DNA from: an uncultured Rhizobiaceae bacterium
Lineage (GTDB): Bacteria > Pseudomonadota > Alphaproteobacteria > Rhizobiales > Rhizobiaceae
Assembly: GCA_958296345.1 (NCBI GenBank)
Contig: CATQIJ010000010.1
Coordinates: forward strand, 62,001-126,000
Length of the DNA: 64,000 bases
Reading direction: 5' to 3'
The notes beneath the pieces are model-generated. The model made no database searches and was not told the DNA's origin. It saw only the letters and a list, made by a program, of their open reading frames with translations. Shown one piece after another: positions 1 to 8,021 of this stretch (positions within the stretch are counted from its first letter, which is position 1; the number at the start of each line of letters is the position of its first letter). Position numbers and translations under genes: made by a program.

Positions 1-828
1 GAAAAAGCGAAGAACTCTAACAGTACGAAAAACCTTTTTTTATCAAATATGAGCCATGAGCTACGTACGCCTTTAAATGCGATAATCGGTTTCTCACAAA
101 TGTTGATGGGGGAAGCTGCTCTTATCATATCTGAGGATAAGAAAACTGAATATGCTGGTCATATCAACCAGTCCGCAAATCACTTACTTAACATTATCAA
201 TGATGTTCTTGATTTATCAAAAATTGAGGCTGGGAAGTTTCAAATAATTCCTGAAATTGTAAACGCATCAGAACAGTTGAAATCCACGCTTGAGTTAATG
301 GCACCTATTGCAAGTGAGGCAAATATTTCAATTAATTCTGATATTGCTGATGAATTACCCAATATTGCCGCAGACCCTCGTGCTTTGCGCCAGATAATTA
401 TTAATCTGGTTGCAAATGCTATTAAATTTTCATTTCAAAATAGTCAGATTGACGTCAAATTAAAAAGAGAACGGCGGAAAATTTGTATTGAGATTTCTGA
501 CAAAGGCTTGGGCATGTCTCCAGAAGCCGTTGAAAGTTTGGGAAATTCATTCTTCCAAGTAGAACAAACCGCTTCAAGACGATTTGAAGGTACTGGGTTA
601 GGGCTTTCAATCGTCTTTGGCCTGATAAAACTTCATAATGGTAATATTTCTTTCAAGAGTGAGCTTCATCAAGGCACAACAGTTTTAGTTGAACTACCAA
701 TTTCTAGCCAAAAATCCATTCCAGTACCCTCAGATCCTGATGAGGCAATTGTTTTCTTAAATAAAGCTCGAGAGCCCAACCTTTTAAGAAAATTAGATAA
801 AAATCAAATTATTCGTAAGGTGGGATAA
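1..828 (+). CDS. Sensor histidine kinase, 3' part (5' end outside window)
   Basis: The reading frame is open from the first base, so the gene starts upstream and only its kinase core is seen. The HisKA box (SHELRTPLNAIIGF, phospho-accepting His) begins about 17 codons in, followed by the dimerisation helix ending in NDVLDLSKIEAGKF. The HATPase domain follows, with an N box (NLVANAIKFS), G1 (DKGLGM) and G2 (GTGLGLSIV). This matches the PleC/DivJ-like PAS kinases of alphaproteobacteria, which feed phosphate to DivK-type regulators, but the input domains that would settle the identity are missing. The C-terminal tail after the HATPase is short and has no receiver domain. The next gene starts four bases after the stop, so the two are probably co-transcribed. 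The family is certain; the exact orthologue is not. Confidence 0.9.
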   Translation, partial: EKAKNSNSTKNLFLSNMSHELRTPLNAIIGFSQMLMGEAALIISEDKKTEYAGHINQSANHLLNIINDVLDLSKIEAGKFQIIPEIVNASEQLKSTLELMAPIASEANISINSDIADELPNIAADPRALRQIIINLVANAIKFSFQNSQIDVKLKRERRKICIEISDKGLGMSPEAVESLGNSFFQVEQTASRRFEGTGLGLSIVFGLIKLHNGNISFKSELHQGTTVLVELPISSQKSIPVPSDPDEAIVFLNKAREPNLLRKLDKNQIIRKVG

Positions 829-832
829 GTCC

Positions 833-1621
833 ATGCAAATTTTAAAACAAACAGCCTCAATTTTATTGCGAGCGGTAATTGAAAAGCCAGGAAGTGCTGC
901 AGGTTTAGCCGTGTTTGGCCTTGGATTTGCTCTGGTTGCAGGCAATGCACTATATTCACAAGAAGGTACACATCCAGATCCATTGTGGTCTACTACCAAA
1001 GACAATGAAAGCTTATCTCAAACTTATGAGCTGGAAATTGCGAAAGTTAGTCAGAAAAATACGATCACAAGAAGTGTTCTGACGCAGCGTATAAGTTTAA
1101 AGAATATTCCCGTACCTACGGTGAGTCCCGCAAGAAGCAATTCTGTTGCTGCTCATTCATCTTTGGTTAGAGACGTTCAATCTGTCTTATCTGATATTGG
1201 TTTTTACACAGGAAAAGTTGATGGTATTTATGGCAACGGAACAAGAACTGCAATTATGACATTCCAAGAGCGAGCTGGTATCATTCCAAATGGCGAAGCA
1301 AGTTATGGACTTTTAAGTAACTTAAAATCAGTTCAAGCCGTAGCTGGTTCTCAACAAGATACAAACAAGTCAGTAAAAAAACTTGGTGTGTCTGCTTTAC
1401 CTCAAGTATTGGTCTTTGACGCAGAAACGGTAACGCGTATTCAAATGGGCCTCAAAGAAAATTTTGGTGACGAAAACATCAGTATAGATGGCGTTATGGG
1501 TAATCAGACAAAAAATGCTATTAAGCGATTCCAAAAACGCTTTAAGTTGCAAGCATCGGGCGAGTTGGATAATCAAACTCTCCAAAAAATGCTCTCTGTA
1601 GGGGTTTTGGCAAGTATCTAA
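833..1621 (+). CDS. Membrane-anchored protein with two peptidoglycan-binding domains
   Basis: The 262-residue protein has one hydrophobic N-terminal segment (about residues 20-42), probably an uncleaved anchor or signal. Two PG_binding_1-type repeats follow, at about 111-165 (DIGFYTGKVDGIYGNGTRTAI) and 199-253 (DGVMGNQTKNAIKRFQ). Such domains bind cell-wall peptidoglycan from the periplasm. No catalytic domain is visible, so it is likely a wall-binding adaptor rather than a hydrolase. It lies 4 bp behind the sensor kinase and 28 bp before the DUF1491 gene. I read the three as one operon, an inference from spacing. Confidence 0.85.
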   Translation: MQILKQTASILLRAVIEKPGSAAGLAVFGLGFALVAGNALYSQEGTHPDPLWSTTKDNESLSQTYELEIAKVSQKNTITRSVLTQRISLKNIPVPTVSPARSNSVAAHSSLVRDVQSVLSDIGFYTGKVDGIYGNGTRTAIMTFQERAGIIPNGEASYGLLSNLKSVQAVAGSQQDTNKSVKKLGVSALPQVLVFDAETVTRIQMGLKENFGDENISIDGVMGNQTKNAIKRFQKRFKLQASGELDNQTLQKMLSVGVLASI

Positions 1622-1649
1622 TGTACTTGTCATAAAATAAGGAAGCTAT

Positions 1650-1991
1650 ATGCGTTTAACAAGTGCCATATGGTTTGCAGTTTTCATGCGAACGGAAACT
1701 GCAAGAGGAGCTTATGTTTCAGTTCTAAAGTCTGGTGCTCAACAAGCTGGAGCTTTGTTTGTTATTCATAATCATTTGAACGGTTTTTTAAGTTTATACT
1801 CACCAGCGCCTCAAGTCTTTTTTGAAGAACAAGACGATGGTGATCGTAAGTTTGAATATGCGTTAAAAAATGTAAGCCAAGAAGAAATAGATACTTATTT
1901 AGAAAAACAAAAAAACTTTGACCCTGATCTATGGATCATTGAAACAGAGTCAGGTGCGGGCGATATTTCTTTAGTTATAACAAATTCATAA
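1650..1991 (+). CDS. DUF1491 family protein
   Basis: This 113-residue protein matches the alphaproteobacterial DUF1491 family: an N-terminal R-L-T-S-A-I-W...F-M-R stretch, then the central GAQQAGALFV and the C-terminal DPDLWIIETE block. Its biochemical function is unknown and no catalytic motif is visible. It has no signal peptide or membrane segment, so it should be cytoplasmic. It ends 7 bp before the convergent DUF2336 gene. Confidence 0.85.
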   Translation: MRLTSAIWFAVFMRTETARGAYVSVLKSGAQQAGALFVIHNHLNGFLSLYSPAPQVFFEEQDDGDRKFEYALKNVSQEEIDTYLEKQKNFDPDLWIIETESGAGDISLVITNS

Positions 1992-1998
1992 TTTAAAA

Positions 1999-3153
1999 TT
2001 ATGCGGTCAATTTTTGCTCACTGTAATTAACTTGATCAGTCTGGCTTTGCTTCAACAAAGAAGCACGACGATCCCTTGCCGCTAAAGAAAGCGCGTAACG
2101 TGTTGTTGATTTATCTTCTCCATTGTGGAACCGCGCTTGAGTAAAATCCGCCCCCAGCTTAGTGAAATATAAAACACATGCTTGATGGTCTAAATTTTTA
2201 TATTTCCCCATAACAACTTTAAAGATGTGTGCATTTCTTCCAATGTCTCGATTCATCATGAGCAAGATTCTAGCTGCACTTATTTCACTAATTTCTAATG
2301 CACAAAGTAAGCTAGCCAACATGCCTGCGTCCTGCCCCCTCAGTAAATTAAAAGTTGCTTGGCAGTTCAGCCCACAAAAACGCTCTACTGAAGTTGCAAA
2401 CGATTTTTCATCATTGAAACGAGCTATAGCTAACAGTTGTTTTTCAACCTGCTTTAGAGAGATTTTATTAAATGTCGATTTTGCGGACTTACCGATTGGT
2501 TTACGCTTAATTTTTCCACCTTTATTTGCTAATTCTAGCAATGAAGCAGAAAGGTCTTTTGACCGTGTTGAACTTTTAGGTTTCTTAATTTCGATTGTTG
2601 GATTGGTCGCGATAGCTGCTGGCTGCGAAACCCACTCATCTTGCACTAGTGATGCGTTTAACAATGCAGCAATTCCCAAATTCTCCAGCAGTGCGTCATT
2701 TGCTTTCAGAACATGAAGGATTTGTTTAGTTTCATCATCAAGTTTAAGCAACGTATTAACATTGGATGCGTCAAGATTGTTACGTCTAGCAATAACTTTA
2801 GCGTGCTGAATTGAACATTTTGCAAGAATTAAATTAAGGTCTCTAGCTTGTAATATTGGAGAATACAGCAAGGGAAGGTTAGCAACAGCAATTTCTTCCA
2901 TTGCAAAAAATAAAATTACAGGCTTTGGAACATATTCGCTGCGGGCAAGGTTTTTTGCAATAGTTTTTCGTTCTCGGTTACTTGCACTGAGAATAAGGGT
3001 GTAAAATTGCTCTTTGAATAAAGCGATATCTTTCCTTGTTGGTCTATTTAAGGATGTAAATCTACTAGATAAATCAATCAACGTTGATTGATTTCGAATA
3101 GGCCTTGTGTGTCGAAGGTTTGACTTTGTTTCGATAGAAGTAATTACCTGCAA
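1999..3153 (-). CDS. DUF2336 domain-containing protein
   Basis: The 384-residue soluble, helix-rich protein resembles the DUF2336 family of alphaproteobacteria, which is made of HEAT-like helical repeats and has no assigned enzymatic role. Recognisable stretches are the N-terminal RKDIALFKEQFYTLI and the block around LARSEYVPKPVILF. The start is a TTG preceded by an AAGGA ribosome-binding site about nine bases upstream; no ATG lies in frame within the next 50 codons. The upstream region contains TTAACCAT at 3219-3226, a CtrA-like half site. Its function is inferred only as structural or regulatory. Confidence 0.75.
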   Translation of the reverse strand: MQVITSIETKSNLRHTRPIRNQSTLIDLSSRFTSLNRPTRKDIALFKEQFYTLILSASNRERKTIAKNLARSEYVPKPVILFFAMEEIAVANLPLLYSPILQARDLNLILAKCSIQHAKVIARRNNLDASNVNTLLKLDDETKQILHVLKANDALLENLGIAALLNASLVQDEWVSQPAAIATNPTIEIKKPKSSTRSKDLSASLLELANKGGKIKRKPIGKSAKSTFNKISLKQVEKQLLAIARFNDEKSFATSVERFCGLNCQATFNLLRGQDAGMLASLLCALEISEISAARILLMMNRDIGRNAHIFKVVMGKYKNLDHQACVLYFTKLGADFTQARFHNGEDKSTTRYALSLAARDRRASLLKQSQTDQVNYSEQKLTA

Positions 3154-3218
3154 GTCCCCAATTCCTTATCAATTGATTCGCTTAATATAACACTCCCATG
3201 AAAAATGTTTACAATCTG

Positions 3219-3226
3219 TTAACCAT
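3219..3226 (+). promoter_or_regulatory. Possible CtrA-type half site
   Basis: TTAACCAT occurs in the 196-bp gap between two divergent genes (DUF2336 and a 51-residue ORF). In alphaproteobacteria the cell-cycle regulator CtrA binds TTAA-rich sites, including TTAACCAT-type half sites. A single 8-mer is weak evidence. Confidence 0.25.
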
Positions 3227-3349
3227 GTTTGGTTTTTATGGTGCTGTAGATTCATTTACCTGTTCTGATTGAGATGAGTTTAAGACAGCTATTCATGAGA
3301 GCCGCCTCAATTTAAGGCTTAGAGGTTCTGATATTATGGAGAAACAAGG

Positions 3350-3505
3350 ATGAGTACTATTCTAAAGTTTCCACTAGAACGCGTTCAATGCTGGTCGTAT
3401 GGCCAACCAGAAACTTCACACAATGCGAAAGTTTTAGTGTTTGAAGGGGTGCGCTATGAAAAAACAGATGGTGGCAATGAACTATTGAAGAAGAAAAAAC
3501 GCTAA
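3350..3505 (+). CDS. Small basic protein of 51 residues, unknown function
   Basis: An ATG-initiated frame of 51 codons is preceded by a purine-rich GGAGAAACAAGG stretch that can serve as ribosome-binding site. The protein begins MSTILKFPLERVQCW and ends with a cluster of five basic residues (KKKKR). It contains one Cys and two Trp/Tyr-rich patches and has no membrane segment. It stands alone between the DUF2336 gene and the convergent DUF1254-like pair. I do not recognise a named family. The start context and protein-like composition support a real gene, but homologue conservation would be needed for certainty. Confidence 0.6.
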   Translation: MSTILKFPLERVQCWSYGQPETSHNAKVLVFEGVRYEKTDGGNELLKKKKR

Positions 3506-3547
3506 GGTAAAAACTAATTTAAATTCATAAATCGTATATGAACTAGC

Positions 3548-4117
3548 CTAAGATTCTGGCGTAATCGCAATGTTGGTATTGTATGGTATGCATTCTGCGC
3601 TATTTAAAAAGCCATCCGAATGTGAGTTCCAACTGTCATCAGGTACCAGTGCACGCAGCAACACAAATCCCTTCATATTTTGACTTTCAACAAGAATAGA
3701 AGATTCAACTTCCTCTGGCTGTGTTTGCCTAATATAGGCCATTTGAATTGGGTTTACGATAATAACTCTCAATTGGTTCTTAATGGCAGTGCGGTCATTC
3801 ATACTGTAAATGATACGCCCACGTTCATCAAAAACAGATGCAGACCAGAATGTTTTCGCCTTTTGGCCCACTATTTGAATTGCGGTGTTTGTTAAGTCAA
3901 ACTTACAAACTGACAGCTTTAAAAAGGGGTCATTATTTGAAATACCAAACTTGCTACCATTCCCAATAGAATAAAATTGCTGAGTGTTTAACTGGCTGGC
4001 AATTTGCTTTGCTGCATCCTTAGAACCAAGAAATGGAATTAGAAGGATAATGATAATGTGGATTATTCCAGCAAGCAGCAAGCCGCATACAGAAAGATAA
4101 ATCAGGCGAGCATTCAT
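3548..4117 (-). CDS. DUF1254/COG5436-like membrane-anchored protein
   Basis: The 189-residue protein has an N-terminal transmembrane segment (about residues 7-30) and a periplasmic remainder. It resembles the short COG5436 proteins of Hyphomicrobiales, related to the DUF1254 half of larger DUF1254-DUF1214 proteins: it shows the FWSASVFDERGRIIYSMNDR core. It overlaps the DUF1214-like gene by four bases (stop/start coupling), so the two are translated together and probably act as a pair. Their function is unknown. Confidence 0.75.
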   Translation of the reverse strand: MNARLIYLSVCGLLLAGIIHIIIILLIPFLGSKDAAKQIASQLNTQQFYSIGNGSKFGISNNDPFLKLSVCKFDLTNTAIQIVGQKAKTFWSASVFDERGRIIYSMNDRTAIKNQLRVIIVNPIQMAYIRQTQPEEVESSILVESQNMKGFVLLRALVPDDSWNSHSDGFLNSAECIPYNTNIAITPES

Positions 4118-4695
4118 GATTCACACCCTATTAATTTTATACGGGGCATTTGGGGGTCAATAACACCTGAATTGCTGGTTATAGGAGTGTCGTAAAGCCT
4201 TAGAATAAGTTTGAAGTTCCCTTCACCTTTTGTTGGAATCCAATTGCCGGACTTTGGTTTCTCGCTAACCTTTACAACAAAAGATGAATCTGGATATCGA
4301 ACCAAAGTGCCTGAATAAATAGCAGATATTAGCACTGGGTCATTTACAATTAATTGCCCAGTTTCATCATAAGCGGAAAGTGTCCATAATCTTGCAGAAG
4401 ATGTGTCTCCTGCAATCTCATAACTACACTCTTTCTGAAGTCTATTTCCATCTTGATCATGAATAGCTTCAAAGGCTAAGCCTTCTGCAGCTCCTAGAGG
4501 GATTGTACCATCAGATGTGGCTTTTGCGCTTGTGTAGGGATCAATTTGCGCGCCCCCGACGAAAGGCCGTGCTGACCATGGACCTGTGTTAACAGCGCCA
4601 ATGCCGTGGCTTCGCTGTAAAGCAAAGTTTGCACTTAAACCTCCAACTAGAAGTCCGATAAAAAGGACTATGGCAACATTAATTATAATACGCAT
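4114..4695 (-). CDS. DUF1214/COG5402-like membrane-anchored protein
   Basis: This 193-residue protein has one N-terminal transmembrane segment (about 5-24). Its C-terminal DUF1214-like domain carries LWTLSAYDETGQLI, SGNWIPTKGEGNF and LRLYDTP. It is the partner of the overlapping downstream DUF1254-like gene. In larger homologues both domains are fused, which supports a joint role in the periplasm. The function is not known. Confidence 0.8.
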   Translation of the reverse strand: MRIIINVAIVLFIGLLVGGLSANFALQRSHGIGAVNTGPWSARPFVGGAQIDPYTSAKATSDGTIPLGAAEGLAFEAIHDQDGNRLQKECSYEIAGDTSSARLWTLSAYDETGQLIVNDPVLISAIYSGTLVRYPDSSFVVKVSEKPKSGNWIPTKGEGNFKLILRLYDTPITSNSGVIDPQMPRIKLIGCES

Positions 4696-4734
4696 TATCG
4701 GCAGCTTAATTCTTTAACCAGAAACAGAGTTTAT

Positions 4735-6930
4735 TCATTGAGTTACAACACCAGAGTTCTTGGTATTCGCAACCTCACCGTTGAGTTTGAGTGTTTTTGC
4801 GCCTTGAAAAATTTTCTCTAGAGCCCTAAATCGTTCTTCTGATTTTTTAGATAAAAGCTTTGGTCGTAAAGGTTGTGCTTCGGTTTCTTCATCATTAGAA
4901 ACAACGTTTGTCTCAGGCTTATCTGTTTTCCCCGACAGTGGGTTTTCAATATACGGAATAGGGCGCAGCTCAATGTTTTGATGAGCGTAGGTCATAAACT
5001 TCTGCCATGTCATTGCAGGAAGTTGGCCACCAGTAAGGCGTCTCGTCGGTTGATAATTATCGTTTCCAAACCAAACTGCCGAAACATAGTTACCCGTATA
5101 ACCAACAAACCAAGCATCGCGATATGCTTGAGTAGTGCCTGTTTTGCCAGCTGCGCGAATACCATTAAGCGCTGCGCGTCTGGCTGTGCCCCATTCTGGT
5201 ACTTGCGACAACATTTTATTCATAGCAGCAACTGTGCTCTCTTTGAGAACTTGGGGAGCCTCTTTTGCATCTTCACGAATATCAAACAGAACATTGCCTG
5301 AGGTGTCGAGAATTTGTGAAACGCCAAAGTGATTCAGTTTTTTGCCGCCAGTCATGAAAGTGCCATACCCAGCAGTCATCTCAAGGACGGTGACACCATT
5401 AGCACCAAGCACCATTGGCGGGTTTACAACCATATCAGATTCTATACCCATATCCCGTGCGGTCTTTACAAGTCTATCGCCGCCTAATCCTTTTAAGCCA
5501 TCACGGCCAAGATACATTTTAACAGGGATCGTATTGATTGATTTTACAAGCGCTGTTGTCATATTCATACGCCCACGAAATCTTGGGGTGTAATTTCGGG
5601 GGCACCAGTTGCGGCCAAATCTAACCACACAAACGCTCCCGTCAATTACTGATGTGTTTTCATCGTATCCAAAGTTATCGATTGATGAAGCATATACATA
5701 GGGCTTAAATGATGACCCAGGTTGGCGTTTAGAAAGTGTAGCTCTGTTAAATTGGCTCTGCCCATAATCGCGGCCGCCAACCATAGCGCGCACTGCGCCT
5801 GCATGATCAATTACGACCATTGCTGCATCTCTTACACCATACTGAGTGCCAAATTGTCTAAGGTGTGTTTCAACAGAATCTTCAGCTGCTTTTTGCAAAT
5901 CAAGGTCGACAGTAGATTTTACAATCAGATTACGTGTTTTAAATTTAACAGCGGTTTTTCGAACTTCGTCATATGCCCAATCAAGAAAGTAATTAGGTCC
6001 TTGCAAGTCCTCGCGATCAACAACGCTTGCGGGCTCGCGTCTTGCTCTCACAACTTGACCTTCTGTCATAAAACCAGCTTGAACCATATTTGTTAGAACT
6101 TCGTTTGCACGAGCACGAGCTGCTGGGAGGTTAATGTGAGGTGCGTATTTGCCGGGTGCTTTATAAAGCCCTGCGAGCATAGCCGCTTCTGCTAATGATA
6201 CATCTTTAATATTTTTATCAAAATAATATTGTGCAGCAGCTGCAATACCAAAATTACCACCGCCCATATATGCGCGATCAATATATAGTTTTAAGATTTC
6301 TTTTTTGGATAAGTTAGTTTCAAGCCATAAAGATAGAAATGCCTCTTTTATTTTGCGGTCTAGTGTTCGCTCATTGGTAAGGAAAAGGTTTTTCGCAAGT
6401 TGCTGAGTAATCGTACTACCCCCCTGAACAACCGAGTTCGCGCGGACGTTTTCTGCCATTGCACGTGAAAGACCTAAAAAATCAATTCCTATATGCTCAA
6501 AAAACCGCCTGTCTTCTGTTGATAATACAGCTTTGATGAAATGGTCAGGTAGGGCATCAAGTTCTTCTGCTGCATTCTGGCGAATACCACGTCTACCAAT
6601 TTCCTTGCCATTTCTATCTAGAAATAAAACAGAGTAATCATCTTGGCTTCGCCAGTCTTTTTGCGTTTCTTCAAATGCAGGAAGTGCTAAGGCGAGCATA
6701 GCGATCGAGCCTATAAGGCCAAGTGTAATGCCTTCATCAAAAATTTCGACAATAAATCGTTTTAAACCTCTAACTTTGAATTTACGAAAGAAAATAGTAA
6801 TGCTTTCCCAGCGCTCGCCTGCATCAGAAAACATTCTGTAAAGCGATGAATCAATCCATGAATCAAGATCAAGTAGCTTATTCCAACCACCGCCTTTTTT
6901 CGAATTTTTAAATGGATCACGCAAACTCAA
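4735..6930 (-). CDS. Class A penicillin-binding protein (PBP1A family, glycosyltransferase/transpeptidase)
   Basis: This 731-residue bifunctional enzyme polymerises lipid II and cross-links peptidoglycan in the periplasm. After a cytoplasmic N-terminus of about 70 residues comes one transmembrane segment (about 71-92). A GT51 domain follows with the catalytic Glu in STEDRRFFEH and the QGGSTITQQLAKN motif. The transpeptidase domain shows SSFK (the nucleophile in KRQPGSSFKP), the SxN motif (KSIN) and the KTGTT motif. Its length is normal for the family. It is a single gene, 39 bp after the DUF1214 gene's start, on the same strand. Confidence 0.95.
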   Translation of the reverse strand: MSLRDPFKNSKKGGGWNKLLDLDSWIDSSLYRMFSDAGERWESITIFFRKFKVRGLKRFIVEIFDEGITLGLIGSIAMLALALPAFEETQKDWRSQDDYSVLFLDRNGKEIGRRGIRQNAAEELDALPDHFIKAVLSTEDRRFFEHIGIDFLGLSRAMAENVRANSVVQGGSTITQQLAKNLFLTNERTLDRKIKEAFLSLWLETNLSKKEILKLYIDRAYMGGGNFGIAAAAQYYFDKNIKDVSLAEAAMLAGLYKAPGKYAPHINLPAARARANEVLTNMVQAGFMTEGQVVRARREPASVVDREDLQGPNYFLDWAYDEVRKTAVKFKTRNLIVKSTVDLDLQKAAEDSVETHLRQFGTQYGVRDAAMVVIDHAGAVRAMVGGRDYGQSQFNRATLSKRQPGSSFKPYVYASSIDNFGYDENTSVIDGSVCVVRFGRNWCPRNYTPRFRGRMNMTTALVKSINTIPVKMYLGRDGLKGLGGDRLVKTARDMGIESDMVVNPPMVLGANGVTVLEMTAGYGTFMTGGKKLNHFGVSQILDTSGNVLFDIREDAKEAPQVLKESTVAAMNKMLSQVPEWGTARRAALNGIRAAGKTGTTQAYRDAWFVGYTGNYVSAVWFGNDNYQPTRRLTGGQLPAMTWQKFMTYAHQNIELRPIPYIENPLSGKTDKPETNVVSNDEETEAQPLRPKLLSKKSEERFRALEKIFQGAKTLKLNGEVANTKNSGVVTQ

Positions 6931-7059
6931 CGTTCCTTATTACTACTTGAGAGGTTTCTATACCATATTAGAGTCAGTTTGAACGGAAAAATTATCATAG
7001 AGCTTTATAGTTTTCCAAAACCTGGTAAACGCCAGTAACAACTTATTTGGAACGAAATT

Positions 7060-7518
7060 ATGGCTGCTGCACCTTTTTGGAAGACAAAAGAACTTGAGGA
7101 GATGTCAAAATCAGAGTGGGAGTCATTATGTGATGGCTGCGGAAAATGCTGTTTAAATAAATTAGAAGATTGGGATACAGCAGAAATCTATTGGACCAAT
7201 ATTGGTTGTGAGTTGTTAGATTGTAATAGCTGCAGGTGCAAAGATTATGATAATCGCTTTGAAAAAGTTTCTGATTGCATTCAGTTAACACCTGAGAGTG
7301 TGCGTACATTAACTTGGTTGCCACCAACTTGTGGGTATCGACTTGTACGCGATGGTGAGGATTTATTTGATTGGCATCCGCTTATTTCAGGCGACCCAGA
7401 TACTGTTCATAAAGAAGGTATTAGCGTTAGAGGGAGGGCTATCCCTGATGATGGCAGGCCTCCTGAAGAGTACGAAGATAACCTAGTTGATTGGCCACGA
7501 GAGATATACAAAAAGTAG
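7060..7518 (+). CDS. YcgN-type (UPF0260) cysteine-cluster protein
   Basis: The 152-residue protein has the cysteine pattern of the YcgN/YkgJ families: CDGCGKCC near residue 26, then C-x4-C-x2-C-x-C around 49-58 and a later PTCGYRL. Such clusters are thought to bind metal (zinc or iron-sulphur), but the family's role is not established. The conserved [11 protein letters not shown] start fits the family, and its length is typical. It has no membrane segment. Confidence 0.9.
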   Translation: MAAAPFWKTKELEEMSKSEWESLCDGCGKCCLNKLEDWDTAEIYWTNIGCELLDCNSCRCKDYDNRFEKVSDCIQLTPESVRTLTWLPPTCGYRLVRDGEDLFDWHPLISGDPDTVHKEGISVRGRAIPDDGRPPEEYEDNLVDWPREIYKK

Positions 7519-7554
7519 ATTGTAAAATAATTTGAAATAAATAGGAATTTATTC

Positions 7555-7583
7555 TTGACACCGAAACGGTCTTGGGGTACATT
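7555..7583 (+). promoter_or_regulatory. Sigma70-type promoter
   Basis: A perfect TTGACA (-35) is followed after 17 bases by TACATT (-10). A start point near 7590 is expected. The promoter lies downstream of the YcgN gene and in front of a short terminated segment, then the GTA remnant. Confidence 0.55.
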
Positions 7584-7589
7584 CTTTAT

Positions 7590-7681
7590 ATGGTCGGAGA
7601 AGTACGAATAACGCTCTTACAACTCTGAAATCTCATGAAAATTGAACGTCATTAAGCCTCCTTTTTTTAGGCGGCTTTTTT
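7590..7681 (+). ncRNA. Candidate small RNA of about 90 nt
   Basis: The segment is bounded by a consensus promoter (7555-7583) and a strong intrinsic terminator (7654-7681), and it holds no convincing open reading frame. A transcript of about 90 nt would end in a stem-loop with six U residues, the usual form of a Hfq-dependent sRNA. No known RNA family was recognised. It could instead be a terminated leader (attenuator) of the downstream GTA gene. Confidence 0.4.
7654..7681 (+). terminator. Intrinsic terminator
   Basis: AAGCCTCC (7654-7661) pairs with GGCGGCTT (7670-7677), with one G-U pair. The loop is 8 nt, and a run of six T completes the signal. It would stop transcription from the 7555 promoter or readthrough from the YcgN gene. 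Confidence 0.8.
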
Positions 7682-7721
7682 GCGTTTAATTTTCTTATAT
7701 TACTTTAGTAAGGAACATATT

Positions 7722-8021
7722 TTGTCAGACGATAGTGACGATGATTCAAATCAGCTTGAAGAAGTTGCAATTAAGTTTCGTGATAAAATCCTAGGTGAGC
7801 TTTCACAAATGGAAAACTCTACGGAATTAGAATCTGGCTCAATTGAACAAAAACTCAAAATATATATGGGGTTCTTTAAATTAGTTCAAAGCTTAGAGGA
7901 AATGATAAAGCGGGTGCAGCAAGAACGTGACAAAAATCCGATAGGGGAGTGGATATATTGGAATTCCGTAGACAGCTTGAAGAGCAAATTGCCAAACTTG
8001 TCGACACAAATAATGAGGTGA
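7722..8021 (+). CDS. GTA gp1-like small terminase candidate
   Basis: This small acidic, helical protein is about 99 residues long from a TTG start preceded by AAGGA; upstream in-frame codons fall inside the terminator, so the TTG is preferred. It lies directly before a terminase large subunit fragment, the position of g1 in Rhodobacter-type GTA clusters, and its size fits. A C-terminal helical region (about 40-99) could form the oligomerisation helices of a small terminase. No specific motif proves the identity, which rests mainly on gene order. It is the only structural GTA gene here that seems complete. Confidence 0.5.
   Translation: MSDDSDDDSNQLEEVAIKFRDKILGELSQMENSTELESGSIEQKLKIYMGFFKLVQSLEEMIKRVQQERDKNPIGEWIYWNSVDSLKSKLPNLSTQIMR

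Noticed and set aside
2225-2716. Plus-strand open frame of 163 codons
   Set aside because: It lies wholly inside the DUF2336 gene on the opposite strand and has no protein-like features or start signals.
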